From the NCBI GenBank assembly GCA_023055505.1, contig JALIRH010000001.1:96316530-96380529 (forward strand): a stretch of DNA of 64,000 nucleotides, in the 5' to 3' direction. Shown here piece after piece: positions 1 through 12,795 of this stretch. This stretch comes from Callipepla californica brunnescens. Taxonomy: Eukaryota; Chordata; Aves; Galliformes; Odontophoridae. A program made the position numbers and the translations under genes. The number at the start of each line of letters is the position of its first letter. The stretch's first letter is position 1. The notes below the pieces were generated by a model, which was not told the DNA's origin, made no database searches, and was given only the letters and a program-made list of their open reading frames with translations.

Positions 1-483
1 GCATAGCAACAATTTCCCAGGTATGGAAAATGACCCAGGTATGGAAGGACCAATAAAGCAGATGTTCTGAAGAGCCAACTGTCAGAAGACTTTCATATGG
101 AGCTTATGTTTAGCAAAACACCTGAATTCAAACATATGCTTCATTCTGTAGGAAATCTGGCTATTTCTTTTAAAGTCCTTGTAGACCACTACTTAAAATA
201 AATAAATACATAAATAGAAATGAATTATCTGATTGTACTTGCCAGGAGACTCTGGAAAGACTAGATCTGGAAGGTCAAACCATGAAAGAATTATTATTTT
301 TTTTAATAAGAAAACCCCTCCTGATTTTTATGCCACTCTCATGCCTTTATTTGCTTGCTTGAAATACTCATACTGACAATGCAATATAATTGATTTTTTT
401 TCTCACATTGTTTCTTAATTCCATTAAATGGAGGACTGAGTATTTTGCTTTGTAGCATTTGCAGTACTGGAGAGAATGCCTTT
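1..483. other. Unique AT-rich non-coding sequence
   Basis: No gene, RNA or recognisable transposon is visible. The stretch is AT-rich with a short A-rich patch near 197-215 and a T-run near 295-304. It ends where a CR1 3' terminus begins. Confidence 0.6.
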
Positions 484-925
484 GATCATAGAATCATAGA
501 ATCACCAAGGTTGGAAAAGACCTACAAGATCAACCAGTCCAACCATTCACCTACCACCCATAGCTCCCACTAAACCATGTCCCTCAACACAACATCCAGT
601 TGTTCCTTGAACACCCCCAGGGTCAGCGACTCCACCACCTCCCTGGACAGTTAATTCCAGTGCCTGACCACCCTTTCTGAGAAGTAATATTTCCTAATGT
701 CTAACCTGAATCTCCCCTGGCACAGCTTGAAACCATTCCCTCTAGTCCTCTCAGTAATTACACGAGAGAAGAGGCTGACAACCCAGCTCACTACAACCTC
801 CCTTCAGGAGGTTATAGAGGGCAATAAGATCTCCCCTGAGCCTCCTCTTCTCCAGGCTGAACATTCCCAACTCCTCATCCTCAAGTCCTTTCTTGAGAGA
901 TGAAGTTCAGACTCTTGATAGCACC
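484..925 (-). mobile_element. CR1 retrotransposon fragment, 3' end
   Basis: Read on the minus strand, the sequence is the C-terminal end of CR1 ORF2 followed by the short 3' UTR. The element's 3' terminus lies at 484, with two copies of the ATTCTATG-type octamer and the usual TTCCAACCTTGGTGATTC block next to it. The copy is 5'-truncated at about 925, as is normal for CR1. Frames are interrupted and it cannot be active. The outer 5' boundary is approximate because the last 40 bases are diverged. Confidence 0.93.
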
Positions 926-2639
926 ATTCTAGATCAAGATGCATTTTCTGGAAAAATTGAAAAGCATTGGATGTTAGTGGAAATCTCTCAGAATTTTTTC
1001 TACATTTTCAGCAGTACAAGTCAAGAGATTTCAGGTAGCACAGGTCTAAGAAAGGTTAAGGTATGACCTCTGTCTGTGGCAATCATTTAGTAGTGATCAA
1101 AAAACCTATCTATTCTCAATTGATAATGCTCAGGGATAAAAACTAATCACAGCTAATCAAATCATAACTTTAAAATAAAAGGCTGCCAAACTATAGTATT
1201 ATTATATAACACCAGATACAGCAGCTTAGCAAACATATTTAGTTCTCTATCGGTTTTTGCCTTTTTCATTTTAAAGTCTTAAAGCACTCTTCACAGTTCT
1301 ATGTCTTTCTCACTGGATTTGCAATCTATGAAGTGTGCCATCAGTGGTTGTAATTTTAATCCAGTAACCTATCCCAGTCCAGCAATTAAGGCAGAATTAC
1401 TTCAGTATTTGTTTTTACTATATCCTAGAAATATTTAGATGATCAACCATTTTTCAACGCGTTCTTTTGCAGGAAAGAAAAGCATAACATCTTGGGCTAT
1501 TTTCAGTAAGAAAAACACAGCTGACCAGGTGGTTTTAGATGTTCTTTGAAGAGTCCTGGAGTTATGCTTCAGATTAATATTCAACAAAACAAAACAGAAA
1601 TCTTTAACCTAATTGTTCTGGGGAATCCTAGCATTGCAGATACAATTAGTTCTAGCTAAGCAGAAAATATTCCAACATAAATTTTTTGTTTGCTTTTACT
1701 GGTACTGTTCTCACACTGAGAAATAGTATTTGCCTTCCATTGTATTTTCCTTTGTTTTGGTTCATGAACTACTGTCACAATTAAATGCCCAGGTCCTCTG
1801 TTTTTCTGCCTTCTGTCCTGATTAAATGTAACATTGCTGTAGATTTGAAAATGCGAGAGTTTTCATCTAAAATCTTTCTTCCTCTCTTAAATATCAGTAA
1901 TATGTCTTTATAAGGGATATGCAATCCCTCAAACATCAGTAGTGAAATTTATAGATAGAGTTTCATGAGAAAAGCACTTAACCCTTCTCATGCAAGAGGT
2001 CACATTACATGATTATAATGGCTTCTGTCTGTCCTAAAAGTATACAGAGCTTTATTTTCTTCAACAAAAAAGATCTTTCAGTCTGCTTTCTCAAGCTGTT
2101 GGCGTTTTTTTCCCCAGTTTCACCAGAAGCACTCCAGCAGTGTACTCTGCATCAAGAGGTGGATGCATTTTGCTCAAATTGACCATTTTCAGTTAAGACG
2201 GTATTTTTCCTTTTTATCTGATATTCATCATCCAATCAGAAATGAAAGCGACCAAAGAAAGTTATTTCCAAACATTTATCACATCATTTTTTTTCTATTT
2301 AAGGCAGACCCACAAGGCAACAGTTCATAAAAAGTCAGAACTTGTACATCTGTTCTGAGTCTTAATGCAGAGGTTTCAGTAGATAGAAGAACATATACCT
2401 GAATGACCATTTAACTTTTCAGGCTCGTTAATCAAGTGAGCCAAACCTCATTCAACAAAGAGTTGTTTTGATAGTTTTTTTCACTCATCCAATTTATGTT
2501 GAAATATCCTGTGTTAATTAGTTCACAGTTACTCCCAAGTTGATTTACAATCAATTTATATTCTTCATAAAGATTTGTGATGTTTTTAACAAATAAACTC
2601 TATACTCTGTTGACTCTTGTCTTTTAAACCAACCGAAGA
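926..2639. other. Unique AT-rich non-coding sequence
   Basis: No gene or repeat family recognised on either strand. Only short homopolymer runs are present (T-runs near 2106 and 2287). No open frame reaches 60 codons. Confidence 0.6.
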
Positions 2640-2914
2640 TATTAGGACTAGAGAGATGGCTTCAAGTTGCACCAGGGAAAGTTCAGACTGGATGCTACGA
2701 AAGGCTTCTCCTCTAAAAGAGTGGTCAGACACTGGAGTGGGCTGCCCAGGGAGGTGGCTGAGTCACCAAACCTGGACGTATTTAAAGAATGTTTAGACAT
2801 TGTGTTGAGGGGCATGGTTCAGTGAGAATGACTGGTGATAGGTGGACAGTTGGACTGGATGATCTTGTAGGACTTTTCCAACCTTGGTGATTCAATATTT
2901 CTACAATTCTATGG
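2640..2914 (+). mobile_element. CR1 retrotransposon fragment, 3' end
   Basis: A plus-strand CR1 tail. The decayed end of ORF2 is legible (the block for a [12 protein letters not shown] segment, then an [14 protein letters not shown] segment). It is followed by the 3' UTR with CTTTTCCAACCTTGGTGATTC at about 2872-2892 and a degenerate octamer end near 2905-2914. It is strongly 5'-truncated, keeping about 275 bp. Confidence 0.92.
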
Positions 2915-4102
2915 TTGTCATGATGCTTTAAATGCTGAGCCAAAACACTAATCATATAATGCTGAAAGAGAAGAGAAGCATCTGAATAAAACGATGCTGT
3001 TTCATTTGCAGAAAATAGAATGTCTTGCTGCATTCATCCCTCACTTATATAATGCAGAGTTTGTAGCAGAAGGGAAGAAAATTAATTTGGAAGGCCTATA
3101 GAACATACAGGTATCAAAATGGAATTTTAGACTGCGGATGAACATGAATATAGTCTTCAGCATATAAGTCTTGAAGCAGTTTTGAAAGGGCAAACACTGT
3201 AAAAAGCACTGGAAAGAGTGAACACTTGCTATTAAGGAACAAATAAGGAAAACCTAGCGTGTGTATAAAGAAGATTTCGTGACTAGCTTATAAACGTACA
3301 GTTGAGGTGAAATCCCTTGCAGATTTCCTACACCTGGTCCAACCCTCCATCTCACAAGCTCTGTTCTCCCTTTTTGGCCCTGGAAGGGTTGCTAGGTTTC
3401 TCTAGGTGACAGATATTCTCCATTATCAGGTATCTCTTATATCTGAGGGACTTTAAAGAAAAGTCATTCAGATGCTAAGAAAAAGGCTGGCTATGACTGC
3501 ATTATGATTTTGAGGGCTGCATGGGTGAGAATTAATAGATTACTGAGAATGATTTCGCACTGAACTACAAATGAAGCTCCCAATTTGAAAATCAGTTTGA
3601 GCGAAAACATATGGGAAAAAACTACTAAGTTATATGTTGATAACATGGTCATAAGTTTCTTGCCATACTGTCTTCTTGAGTCATGGTTCCTTTTGGCATT
3701 TAAGATGTCAGTCGGTGATTTGAAAGTGATAGAAAAATCCGTACATGCAGCATTAATCAATTTCCTAATTATTGGGCTGATAACAGACTCCTGGATACAT
3801 AACAATTTATTTTCAGGTAAAACCATAGAACAACTATCCATAGAAGAGCGATCTGCAAAACTGATGAATTTAAAAGCCCTCTGTGTTGGACAGGAAGGCT
3901 TTAGAACACCAGAAAAATAGTTATTTTAGCTCTTAGTTTGATTTTAATGCAATGACAATGTTTTAAACATAGCACAAGCAATAACCACAAAATGTCCACT
4001 GCTTTAAATGAAATACTAAGTGAGCAGAGAAGAGATGTCAAAAGGTCATGTTTTCAATACATCAATTTCATCTTAAGCCATTTAGGACCCTGATCTTCAT
4101 GA
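2915..4102. other. Unique non-coding sequence with two antiparallel short ORFs
   Basis: Open frames of 116 codons (minus, 3491-3841) and 111 codons (plus, 3585-3920) overlap each other. Neither shows a recognisable domain, and antiparallel overlap in AT-rich DNA is expected by chance. No repeat family was recognised in the rest of the segment. Confidence 0.5.
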
Positions 4103-4973
4103 CTGAATCAAAGAATGGCTTGGGCTGGAAGGGACTTTAAAGATCATCTATTTCCAACCATATTGTCATGGATAGCTAGATTACTAGATCAGACTGCCCA
4201 GGACCCCATCCAGCCTGACCTTGAACACTTCTAAAAATGGGACATCCACAGCGTCTCTGGGCAACATGTGCCAATGCCTCACCACCCTCAGATTAAAAAA
4301 ATCATCCTAAATCATCCTTCTTTTAGTTTAAGACCATTTCCCCCTGTTCTATCACTGTCTACCTGTGTAAAAATTTGGTAAAAATTTGTTATAAGCTCCC
4401 CTTAAATACTGAAAGGCCACAATGAGGTCTCCCTGGAGCCCTCTCCATGCTGAATAAACTTAGCTCCCTCAGCCTTTCTTCATGGGATAGGTGCTCCATC
4501 CCCCCGAACATCTTCATGGCCCTCCTCTGGACCTGCTCCAGTATCTCCATGTGCTTCTTTTGCTGGAGTCCCAGATCTGGGCGCAGTACTCCTGATAAGG
4601 CTGCATGATGGTAGAGGGGAATAATCACCTCCCTCATCCTGATGGCCCATCAAAGAGGGATCAAAGAGCCCAGGATCCAGTTGGCCTTCTGGTCTGAAAG
4701 CTGAAACTACTGGCTTGTGTCCGGCTTTTCATCCACTGGGACCCCCTGGTCCTTCTTGGCTGGGCTACTCTCAACGTGGTATTCTCCCAGTCTGTATAGA
4801 TGTCTGGGTTTGTCCCAGCCCAAGTGCAACACCTTGCATTTGGCCTTGTTGATCTTTATTAGGTTTGCAGAGGCCCACTTTTCAAACCTGTCCAGGTACC
4901 TCTGCACAGCATCCATTCCATCTGTCATATCAACTACACCACTCAGCTTAGGTTCAATTGCAGACTTGAACAT
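4103..4973 (-). mobile_element. CR1 retrotransposon, 5'-truncated (about 870 bp)
   Basis: The minus-strand copy has its 3' end at 4103 (AATGGCTTGGGCTGGAAGGG region) and extends upstream into the thumb/C-terminal part of ORF2. Frames at 4389-4637 and 4707-4973 retain ORF2-type blocks such as QRRAMKMFGGMEHLSHEERL and AKCKVLHLGWDKPRHLYRLG, but in different frames, so the coding region is broken. The 5' end abuts a second CR1 in the opposite orientation. Confidence 0.93.
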
Positions 4974-4980
4974 TAATAGG

Positions 4981-5375
4981 AACTGAAGGAACTGGGGCTG
5001 TTTAATGTGGGGAAAAGGTAGCTGGGGGGAAGATCTTATCGCTCTCTTCCAGTATCCGAAAGGTGCTTACAGCGGGAGCAGAGTTGGTCTCTTCTCACTG
5101 GTGACAGGTGACAGGACGAAGAGTAATGGCCTGAAGTTGTGCCAGGGTAAGTTTAGGTTGGATATCAAGAAACACTTCTTTACAGAAAGGGTTGTTAGGC
5201 ACTGGAATAAGCTTCCCAGGGAAGCCCACATCACTGGATGTGTTTATAAACCATTTAGATATGGCGCTCAGGGACATGATTTAATAGTGGGTTCTTAGAG
5301 TTAGGGTAGTATGGTTAGGTTGTGGTTGGACTTGATCACTTTTCCAACCTGAGTGATTCTATGATTCTATGATTC
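4981..5375 (+). mobile_element. CR1 retrotransposon fragment, 3' end
   Basis: A plus-strand CR1 tail of about 395 bp. The frame at 5005-5298 still reads the C-terminal ORF2 blocks ([20 protein letters not shown], then [13 protein letters not shown]). It is followed by the 3' UTR and a clear terminal run of about three ATTCTATG-type octamers at 5352-5375. It sits head to head with the minus-strand copy at 4103-4973. Both copies keep their own 3' ends, so they are separate insertions. Confidence 0.93.
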
Positions 5376-6265
5376 TGCAAGGACTTCTAAACTGTAAAAT
5401 GGAATACAAAACACAGACATCATGTAACGGTTCCAAAGTTCTGAGTTTAACACAGACTTTCTGGAGATGTTTTTTTTTCTGCTCTGTAAATAAGAAATTA
5501 TCTATGCTAGGAGACAAGAAGATGCCTTTTCTTTTCAAAGGAGCAGATGGCAGAAGCATCGGAGGCATCCTACTTCTTTCTTCTTCTGTGCAAATAAATA
5601 TATTTTAAAATGCTGAACCTGATATGAAGTTTATTTCAATAATTAATGTAAGTGATGTGCACTTGGAGTCTAGGAATTCCCATCACTTCTGGGCAGTGTC
5701 CACAGAGAGATCTTGGAACAGAAGAATTCTGTGCCCTTCAAACTGTCACAGATTTTTTTCATACAGAATGCATTCATTTGTTCAACCAGTATATTTGTGG
5801 AGAAGATAGAAAAAACGTATAATGTGAAAACAACAAAAAACATATAAAAGCAATCCTTTCTATTTTGAAACCTAAGAATCCCCTCAAGTCTTGGTTGTTG
5901 CTTTTTCTCCCTTCTAACCCAGCTGCTCTTTGATCTGTCTCTTCCTAAGTGGATAAATATATTTTAAATTATTGCTAGCCCCAGGTGAACTGAACTGGTA
6001 GCTGGAAGATGCTTTTAGAAAATGTCACCAATGTAGGTGGCAAAATTGGTAAGAAACTGTTGAGGACTGCAACATCTCAGTTAAATCTGAGCTGAATTTA
6101 GGAATAAATCATCAAAATATTCAATGTCTTCCCTGGAAAGATATTCATCCACTCTAAAATTTCCCAGTTATGCCTCCTTCTCATTAGGAATGGAAGAATA
6201 AGAAGTTCCAGAGGAGCGGTTTACACCCAGCTTTTGGCTTAAAATAATTAGGTTTGTCAAAACTA
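5376..6265. other. Unique AT-rich non-coding sequence
   Basis: Nothing recognisable. Short open frames (61-79 codons) near 5359-5809 overlap on both strands and show no domain. Confidence 0.55.
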
Positions 6266-6310
6266 ACACACACACACACACACATATATATATATGTATA
6301 TATATGTACA
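6266..6310. repeat. Compound (AC)n/(AT)n microsatellite
   Basis: About nine AC units run directly into an alternating AT/GT tract. This compound CA/TA microsatellite is about 45 bp long. Confidence 0.95.
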
Positions 6311-6419
6311 GACTTGGAGCTAACTTCTCCATTGTTTTGACATACCTTTAAAATAGTGTCACATTATTATCATTCTGATTTGTTTGCTAGTCATGTTGAG
6401 CTAGTTATGTTCTGTACCT

Positions 6420-6742
6420 GAAGGAGGCATACAAGAGGAGGAACTCTGGGGAGGGTATAAGGGTCGGTAGAGATAGGATGAGGAGAAATGGCTTTAAACT
6501 GGATGAGGGTAGATTTAGACTAGATATCAAGAAGAAATTCTTTATTGTGAGGATGGTGAGACACTGGAACAGGTTGTCCAGTGAGGCTGTGGATACCCCT
6601 TCCCCAGAAAGGGGGCAGACAGGATGGGGCTTTGAGCAATCTGGTCTAGAGGGAGCTGTCCTTGCCTATAGCAGGAGGTTGGAACTAGATGAACATAAAT
6701 GTCCCTTCCAACCCAAACCATTCTGTGACTATAATTCTTTAA
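6420..6742 (+). mobile_element. CR1 retrotransposon fragment, 3' end (different subfamily)
   Basis: The plus-strand CR1 tail has ORF2 C-terminal blocks RRNGFKLDEGRFRLDIKK and RMVRHWNRLSSEA in the frame at 6478-6777. It then carries a 3' UTR with CCTTCCAACCCAAACCATTC, which differs from the TTGGTGATTC type at 484 and 2914. That difference indicates another CR1 subfamily. It is 5'-truncated. Confidence 0.9.
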
Positions 6743-9091
6743 AATTAATGTCAAAATTTGAATATAAAAGAGACTGAACAAATATTTGGTTCGAAGGTAA
6801 AGGGATATCTTCAGTGACATGTACAGGGACACATCCACCTTTCTGCAAACATTGGGAGTGGTTTCTGGTCTCTGTAGAGTGATTCAGATCACCAGAACTG
6901 AAAACCGAGGTAACTTATTTAAAAAGGAAGGTATTGTTTTTGAAATCCGGTCAAAAGGCAGGCCAGGAGCCTGCTCTTCTGAACTGACCACAAGGGATCC
7001 AAAGCACCTCTTCAGAGAAGCTAAGTGGGTTGTAGGCCTGTGTCTGAAGCTGCCTGGAGGTAACTCTTAGGAGCAGGCAGATTCATGGAAGGTCTGAACA
7101 TAGCACAGCACAGGCATCTTCCCTTGCTGGGTGCAGAGAGCTGAGAGTATCCATAAGGATTTCCATTCTACCACACAACATCTGTAAACTAATAAGACTT
7201 CTAAGAAAAAATATGCCTCAATTGCTAATTATTGAAGATGTGGTCACACCTTAAAGAAATCACTTGCTTACCAAACTATAATTTCCTCATATACATTTCT
7301 AAATTGTGTATGCCTTTCTAGACACCAAACAGGTTCATAATGGGGAACAATAAAGCAGTGTCCAGGTCCATCATTCTTGTCCTGTGGTTGTATGTTACCT
7401 GATGGATGAGATATTATGACAAAATAGGGTTTTAAAATCAATCAGTTTGAAAAAATCTTCTGGATAGGAATAAAAAGCAGACACTAAAACCGATGATGTT
7501 TTCTGATACTTAGCACATTTCTATTTCATTAAATTGGACAGAATCTGATTGCATTTTATAAATTAAACCCTTTTAGAATAAGTGTTCACCTTTCCCCCAG
7601 CACAGGCGTTACTGACCATGAATAAAAAAATCTTTGTACATGTAATTAGCAAATATCATATCTCTTACATGGGCATAATCTTGAGATGTATTCACAGGAC
7701 TGGATGTGGGGGGATGGGCACAAACCAGATAGTTCTTTTCTGAGGCTCACAAGACACAATTCATCTAATCTAGTTTTAAGTATCTAAAATATAGTTGATG
7801 ATGTATGAACCAAACACTTCAGAATCCTTTTATACACAATGGAAAGAAAAATAGGCATTCGTAGGTTTCAGTTATTCTGGATTAGTTAAGATATCCAGCC
7901 TATGATGTCTCACAGCCTCACAAAGGCTGCCATACACTAGGGAGAGTGACCTGATGCAGACATCTGTATTGAGCAGCTGAAGGCATTCTGAATTTCTTTG
8001 CATTGAGTACAGTCAGGAAAATGCTTAGGCTGAGTTTATATTTGTTTTTGTTTTCCACTGACCTGAATTTCATGTTTGGTTGTTGTTTTTTTTTTTTGGT
8101 TTGTTTGTTTCCTTGTTAAATTTAAAAGTAAAGGAAACTACAAGGTAGAGAGGAAGTCATGACCACAGTCACTGTGTTCTTTCTGGTGCCAGTAGCAGGG
8201 AAGGACCGTGTTCTTATATCCTGTAGATGTCTGTGCTTTAGTTCATCTTTTCCGAATGTCAGCCTATTTCCAAATGCAAAAGCACACAGCTCCCTCTCTT
8301 TATTATATTGCATCGTTATACTAAACATGTATTAAATTAAGCAATATTTGTAGGAAAGATAATTGACTAATAAAAGACTTTATAAACAAGACAGCATGAA
8401 TATCCTCTTAAGCCTAGGTGGACAGCAAGGTTAAATAATCTCACATTCTATAAACATTCAATTGTAAGCTGACATGAAGTTACAATTCCTGTGCTGTGGA
8501 AATGCAATTGTATTTTTGAAAAGACTGCAAAACTTCTTCATTTGAAGTTTATAGCTTCCTGTAAGGCAGACCATGACCTCTCTTTCTCTGTGCTATGACC
8601 TATATCCTCTACACAATGTTTACAAAGGAAGAATATTACAACAGAGATCAAATGGAGTCTGGGGGAAATTTTTTTTATATTCTTCTCAATATTTTTAAGC
8701 TTCTTCAAATAAACTCATTGGACCTCAGCATGAGGAAAGAAGGAAATAGGTGCAAGGTTTGAAATTCATCAAAGATTTAAGAGAGTCTTTACACCGAGTT
8801 GAATGGATGTTTTGGGTCAAACACAAATTACATTCATTGTCACAGAGGTCTGCCCCATAGCACTTTGGTGTATAGTTCCCTGTCTTCAATTATTTCTACC
8901 ATTTCAAATAAACTAATAGCTTTAATTTTGCATTGAAAATAAAAGCCTCTTCATGAACATTTCCTGAAAACTCCTGTAAACTCATACAAATCCAGACACT
9001 CATTACGAATTAAAGCATTTCCTGCACACCATCAATTAGTACCATTTTGGAACTGTGTCAAATCAACTTCATGATGTGAACATTACCACTT
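6743..9091. other. Unique non-coding sequence
   Basis: No gene or repeat family recognised. The part from about 6820 to 7140 is somewhat richer in GC than its surroundings but holds no convincing exon. A T-run lies at about 8086-8097. Confidence 0.55.
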
Positions 9092-9162
9092 GAAGGGAGG
9101 AAGGGAAAGAAGGAAGGGAGGAAGGAAGGGAGGGAGGGAGGGAGGGGAGGAAGGGAGGAAAA
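9092..9162. repeat. Purine tract (GGAA/GGGA)n
   Basis: The strand is almost pure purine for about 70 bp, made of GAAG, GGGA and GGAG units. It is an interrupted tetranucleotide microsatellite. Confidence 0.95.
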
Positions 9163-12100
9163 TCCTATGATGACCTATAAATTGAGTAATTTGCTCATGA
9201 TCTCCTCTTGCCATTTATTGTTTGGGTTTGTCTGATAGGTTTCGTGATCTATTCTGATAAACTTTCCAGTCATTACTATTACAGTTTGAGCATTCAAACA
9301 GTACAAAAGCATATAAATAAACTGTGTAAAGGTGTAGAAATACATTTTCTTTCATTCTGCAATGCAGTAACAGCACAAATCCTACTAAAACTAGATAGAA
9401 ATGCACTACCTATTCATTTTGCAGGTACTTATTTATTCAGTGGTTAAATAAATGCATATTATAAACTAAGCATTCAAGCTTCACTGCACAGAAATTGCTT
9501 TTACTTAGAGCATATGCTTGCCATATGAGTTACAGCTGTTACCTTAAAATGTTTTATTAGCAGTATGAATTCATAAAAAGAAATTAAAATATTGCAATGC
9601 TATCAGTAATGTATCTACATGGAGTTAAAAATTGAAATTCTCGCAGTAAGAACGAAAGCAAAAATAATTTTCAGTAGACCTAGTTCCAAAACATGTTCTT
9701 CATAGTTAATAAATTATATCCATATTTTCATGTGTATATTATATTTTAGACAATCAAATGTTGTCTTTTTTGCTCTTTCTCACAAGAATTGAGACACTGA
9801 GCTTGCATTTCATATTTTTTAATAACACATTGCAAATTTGTTAACATTACATTAAATATCTTAAACATTAGTTGAAAAACCATCTTCATTTTTCATTCAG
9901 TTCTTCCATCAATACTAGTGAAAAAAAAATAGTTTTAAGCCCCCTTAATTTTTCTGTAGGAAGAGAATACAGAGACTGAGGTTGGCAGAGTGCAAGACTC
10001 TTCATTTTATATGTAAGTTGGTTTGTCATATATGTCACGATGCAGACAAACTACTATATTTTTGTAGGTACCTTGTTTGTGTACAAAAATGAACATTTTT
10101 ATCTCTCTTGTATCAACTTTGTTTTGTCTATCTGAAGTGCTTTCTGATGCTCCATCAAGTATTTCATCAGATTTCTCAAAAATAGATGTAGCTGGTGGTA
10201 ATTCATCTTGTATACAATAATTAATTGGCATTTTTAATTGATGGTCCACCTAGAATAATGAGATAGGAATAATTTGCTTAAAACAGTATTTTACTTATTG
10301 GTGGTGTATGGTTTCTGCTACGATTTTGAGGTGTATTGAAGGAATAAAAATAGCTGGAAACACCAGTTACAGGAATCAAGGAAAAAAGGTACATTCTGTT
10401 TGAAACCATGGGACAGTTTTGATTGAGTTTGTGTAGTGGAGTTTTGGCCATAATTAAACTGCAAGTGGAATTCATATGCTCACAAAGCTTTCTTCACAAA
10501 GCACTGCCTTAAAATATGTAGCTTTAAGTATCTTTAATGAAATCCTCAGAGCAACAAGTAGCTCTCACTCCCTACAAGTGGATTATTACAGTCTTCATAG
10601 CTTTGTGGAAGTTTTAATTGAAGGGCACTACTTAAAGGGACGGTGTGGGATGACTCTAAGGTAAGATTGATCAGTGCAGGCAGAATTTTATTACAAGTGT
10701 CAATTAGATTGAAAAGTGTTATAAAAAAGATCATTTGCATAGCTTTAGGGGACAAGGAGATACATTATTCTGAAATCTCCTTTGCTGATTGTTTAGTGAT
10801 TCTCTAAGGGTAACAGGGAGGAAATATTCCCTTCTGCAAGAGGAGACAGTAGCCACTTTCTGACTGGCTTTGATTTAAAGCTCGTTAATGAGATATGTGC
10901 AGCTAATTAAGAGCAAGGAGAATTTAGCTATATACCACAGTGGAGAAGAGCATTTATCAGAGAAGATCGGACTATCGCCCTATGGAAGTTTTGTGCTGTG
11001 CTACCAGGAATTACTCAGTTCTGATACCACAGAGCAAGGCAATACAGGAAATGGCTAAAGCTGGGTGAAGACAACTTTGTCCTTTAGAAAAACAGGATGA
11101 CAGTGACAACACCTTCTTTAATGAAAAAAAAAACAACAAGATTTTTGTTAATTCAGTATCATAAGGACATTTCATTTTCATCCTTTTTTTTTTTTTTTTT
11201 CTGCTAGGGGCAAGGAACAAATTAGCTGACAGAAAGCTCTTGGCCATTGCAATTAGACCTTTTCCTCATAGTTAAGCTACACTATGGGACTGTCTACAGT
11301 AGCATTTTTAGCTAGGAGCATGATCATCTTTCCAAGGCAGATCTTCCTGAAGCCCCCTACTTCCCATACTTTTGTTTCTGTCACTGAGCTATTTGGGTGA
11401 GCATGAATTAGATTTCCAATTGAAATGTATCTTAAGTACTTGAAGTATGTGCCTAGTCTGCTCCAGCTGACAATGAGGGTTCAGACTCTGGACCAGTAGC
11501 AGTAATCCAAAGTAAAGGTCTGCAGTAATAGTTTTGGAATCTTGGTACAGGCTGTTTAATTTTAGAAATTCAATTAAATCAATTCTACATTCAGCCTGCT
11601 CCTTTTGGAGCCTAGAGATACATTCTCTTCACCTGAAAGTAGACAAGTGTATGGTTTGGTTGCCTAAACAAAGGCATTTGTTGCAGTCTGAGATACCCCA
11701 AAATATGCAAAACATCTTCACAGGGCTGATAGCTCTGACACATGATTTATGGGAGACTCAGAGCCATTTGCATTGGTAGCTCTATTTCAGGTGGGACATC
11801 TTACAATGCCTAAAATGCATTAGGATGCCTGTTTTTAGACAGCCTTGGTTAGAACAGCATATCATGTTAACAAAGGTAAAATATTTTATTTGCTTTGTCA
11901 GTTCTCCATATCATCTACATATATTTTTGGCGTGATGAGAGGTAGTGAATATTCACTGCCATACAGAACTAGTGTGTAAGTGAAGTATTTGTTAAAAATA
12001 TTTATAAGAAAAAAATAGACTTGTGCCTTTCTGTGCCTTCTGTAACAGATGACTCTGCAGCAATGCCTAAGTTTATGGTATGAAAGAGAATATTGTATAA

Positions 12101-12424
12101 CTTTGGGACTTTTATATACAAAGCAAAGCTAAGACACATTTTTAATTTTCCATACTGTATTATAATAATCATCTCCTAGTGTATTTTGCCCCAAGGTCAG
12201 TTATAATGTTCTTTAGGGGGATGTGATCATTTTCTTAGTATTTTCATTTCAGATTTTATTTTATTTTATATAGATTTCAAGAGGCAGATTACTGTGAATA
12301 TATTTTTGGGAGAAGATGTTTTATTATGATTATCTGCAGTTTGTAAGTTGTATCTTTGATCACTTACCCATCCTCACACAGTCATTTCTTGGTCATGTAA
12401 ACTGAAATTCTAAGGCTAAAATAA

Positions 12425-12425
<1 letters not shown>
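9163..12425. other. Mostly unique AT-rich non-coding sequence
   Basis: No gene recognised. A 17-base T-run lies at about 11184-11200. The best-composed part is about 10860-10960, listed separately as a possible regulatory element. Short open frames overlap on both strands and have no family resemblance. Confidence 0.55.
10860..10960. promoter_or_regulatory. Candidate conserved non-coding element with homeodomain-type sites
   Basis: Two homeodomain-type cores, TTAATGAG (10885-10892) and CTAATTAA (10903-10910), lie 10 bp apart in low-repeat sequence. This spacing and composition is common in vertebrate developmental enhancers. The call is inference only, since no alignment was available. Confidence 0.2.
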
Positions 12426-12464
<39 letters not shown>

Positions 12465-12473
12465 AGAGAGAAG
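12426..12473. repeat. A36 homopolymer followed by (GA)n
   Basis: An uninterrupted run of about 36 A bases (12426-12461) passes into five or six GA units. It could be an expanded poly(A) microsatellite. I see no processed gene copy upstream that would make it a retroposon tail. Confidence 0.95.
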
Positions 12474-12795
12474 ATTGAAGTTCTGCCATAATGATGAGGA
12501 TACATTTTTTTCTCTTAAAATACAGGAAATTATTTTGCTCTGCTCCTAAACACAGCAATTTCTTCAGCCTGACAAATGCATGAAAATATTCTTTGACACC
12601 AGTGCTTTTTCAGGTAGCTTCTCAGTCATTTGACTTGTAAGTTGCCGCACTGAATACTGAACTGTCTGAGAAACTGTAATTCAGTCACATATATTCATTT
12701 GCAAGTTTGGATAATTGACTAGAATGTAATTAAGAGATCAGAGTTTGGTTCTGTGCCTGTGGATGAGCCCGCCTGCCTGCGTGCAAATTAGCTTC

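Noticed and set aside
3491..3920. A pair of antiparallel genes of 116 and 111 codons
   Set aside because: Frames overlap on opposite strands in AT-rich DNA with no domain or signal; a chance occurrence is the simpler reading.
4103..5375. One CR1 with a 5' inversion (twin priming)
   Set aside because: Both halves contain the same ORF2 end and each has its own 3' terminus, so they are two copies, not one rearranged copy.
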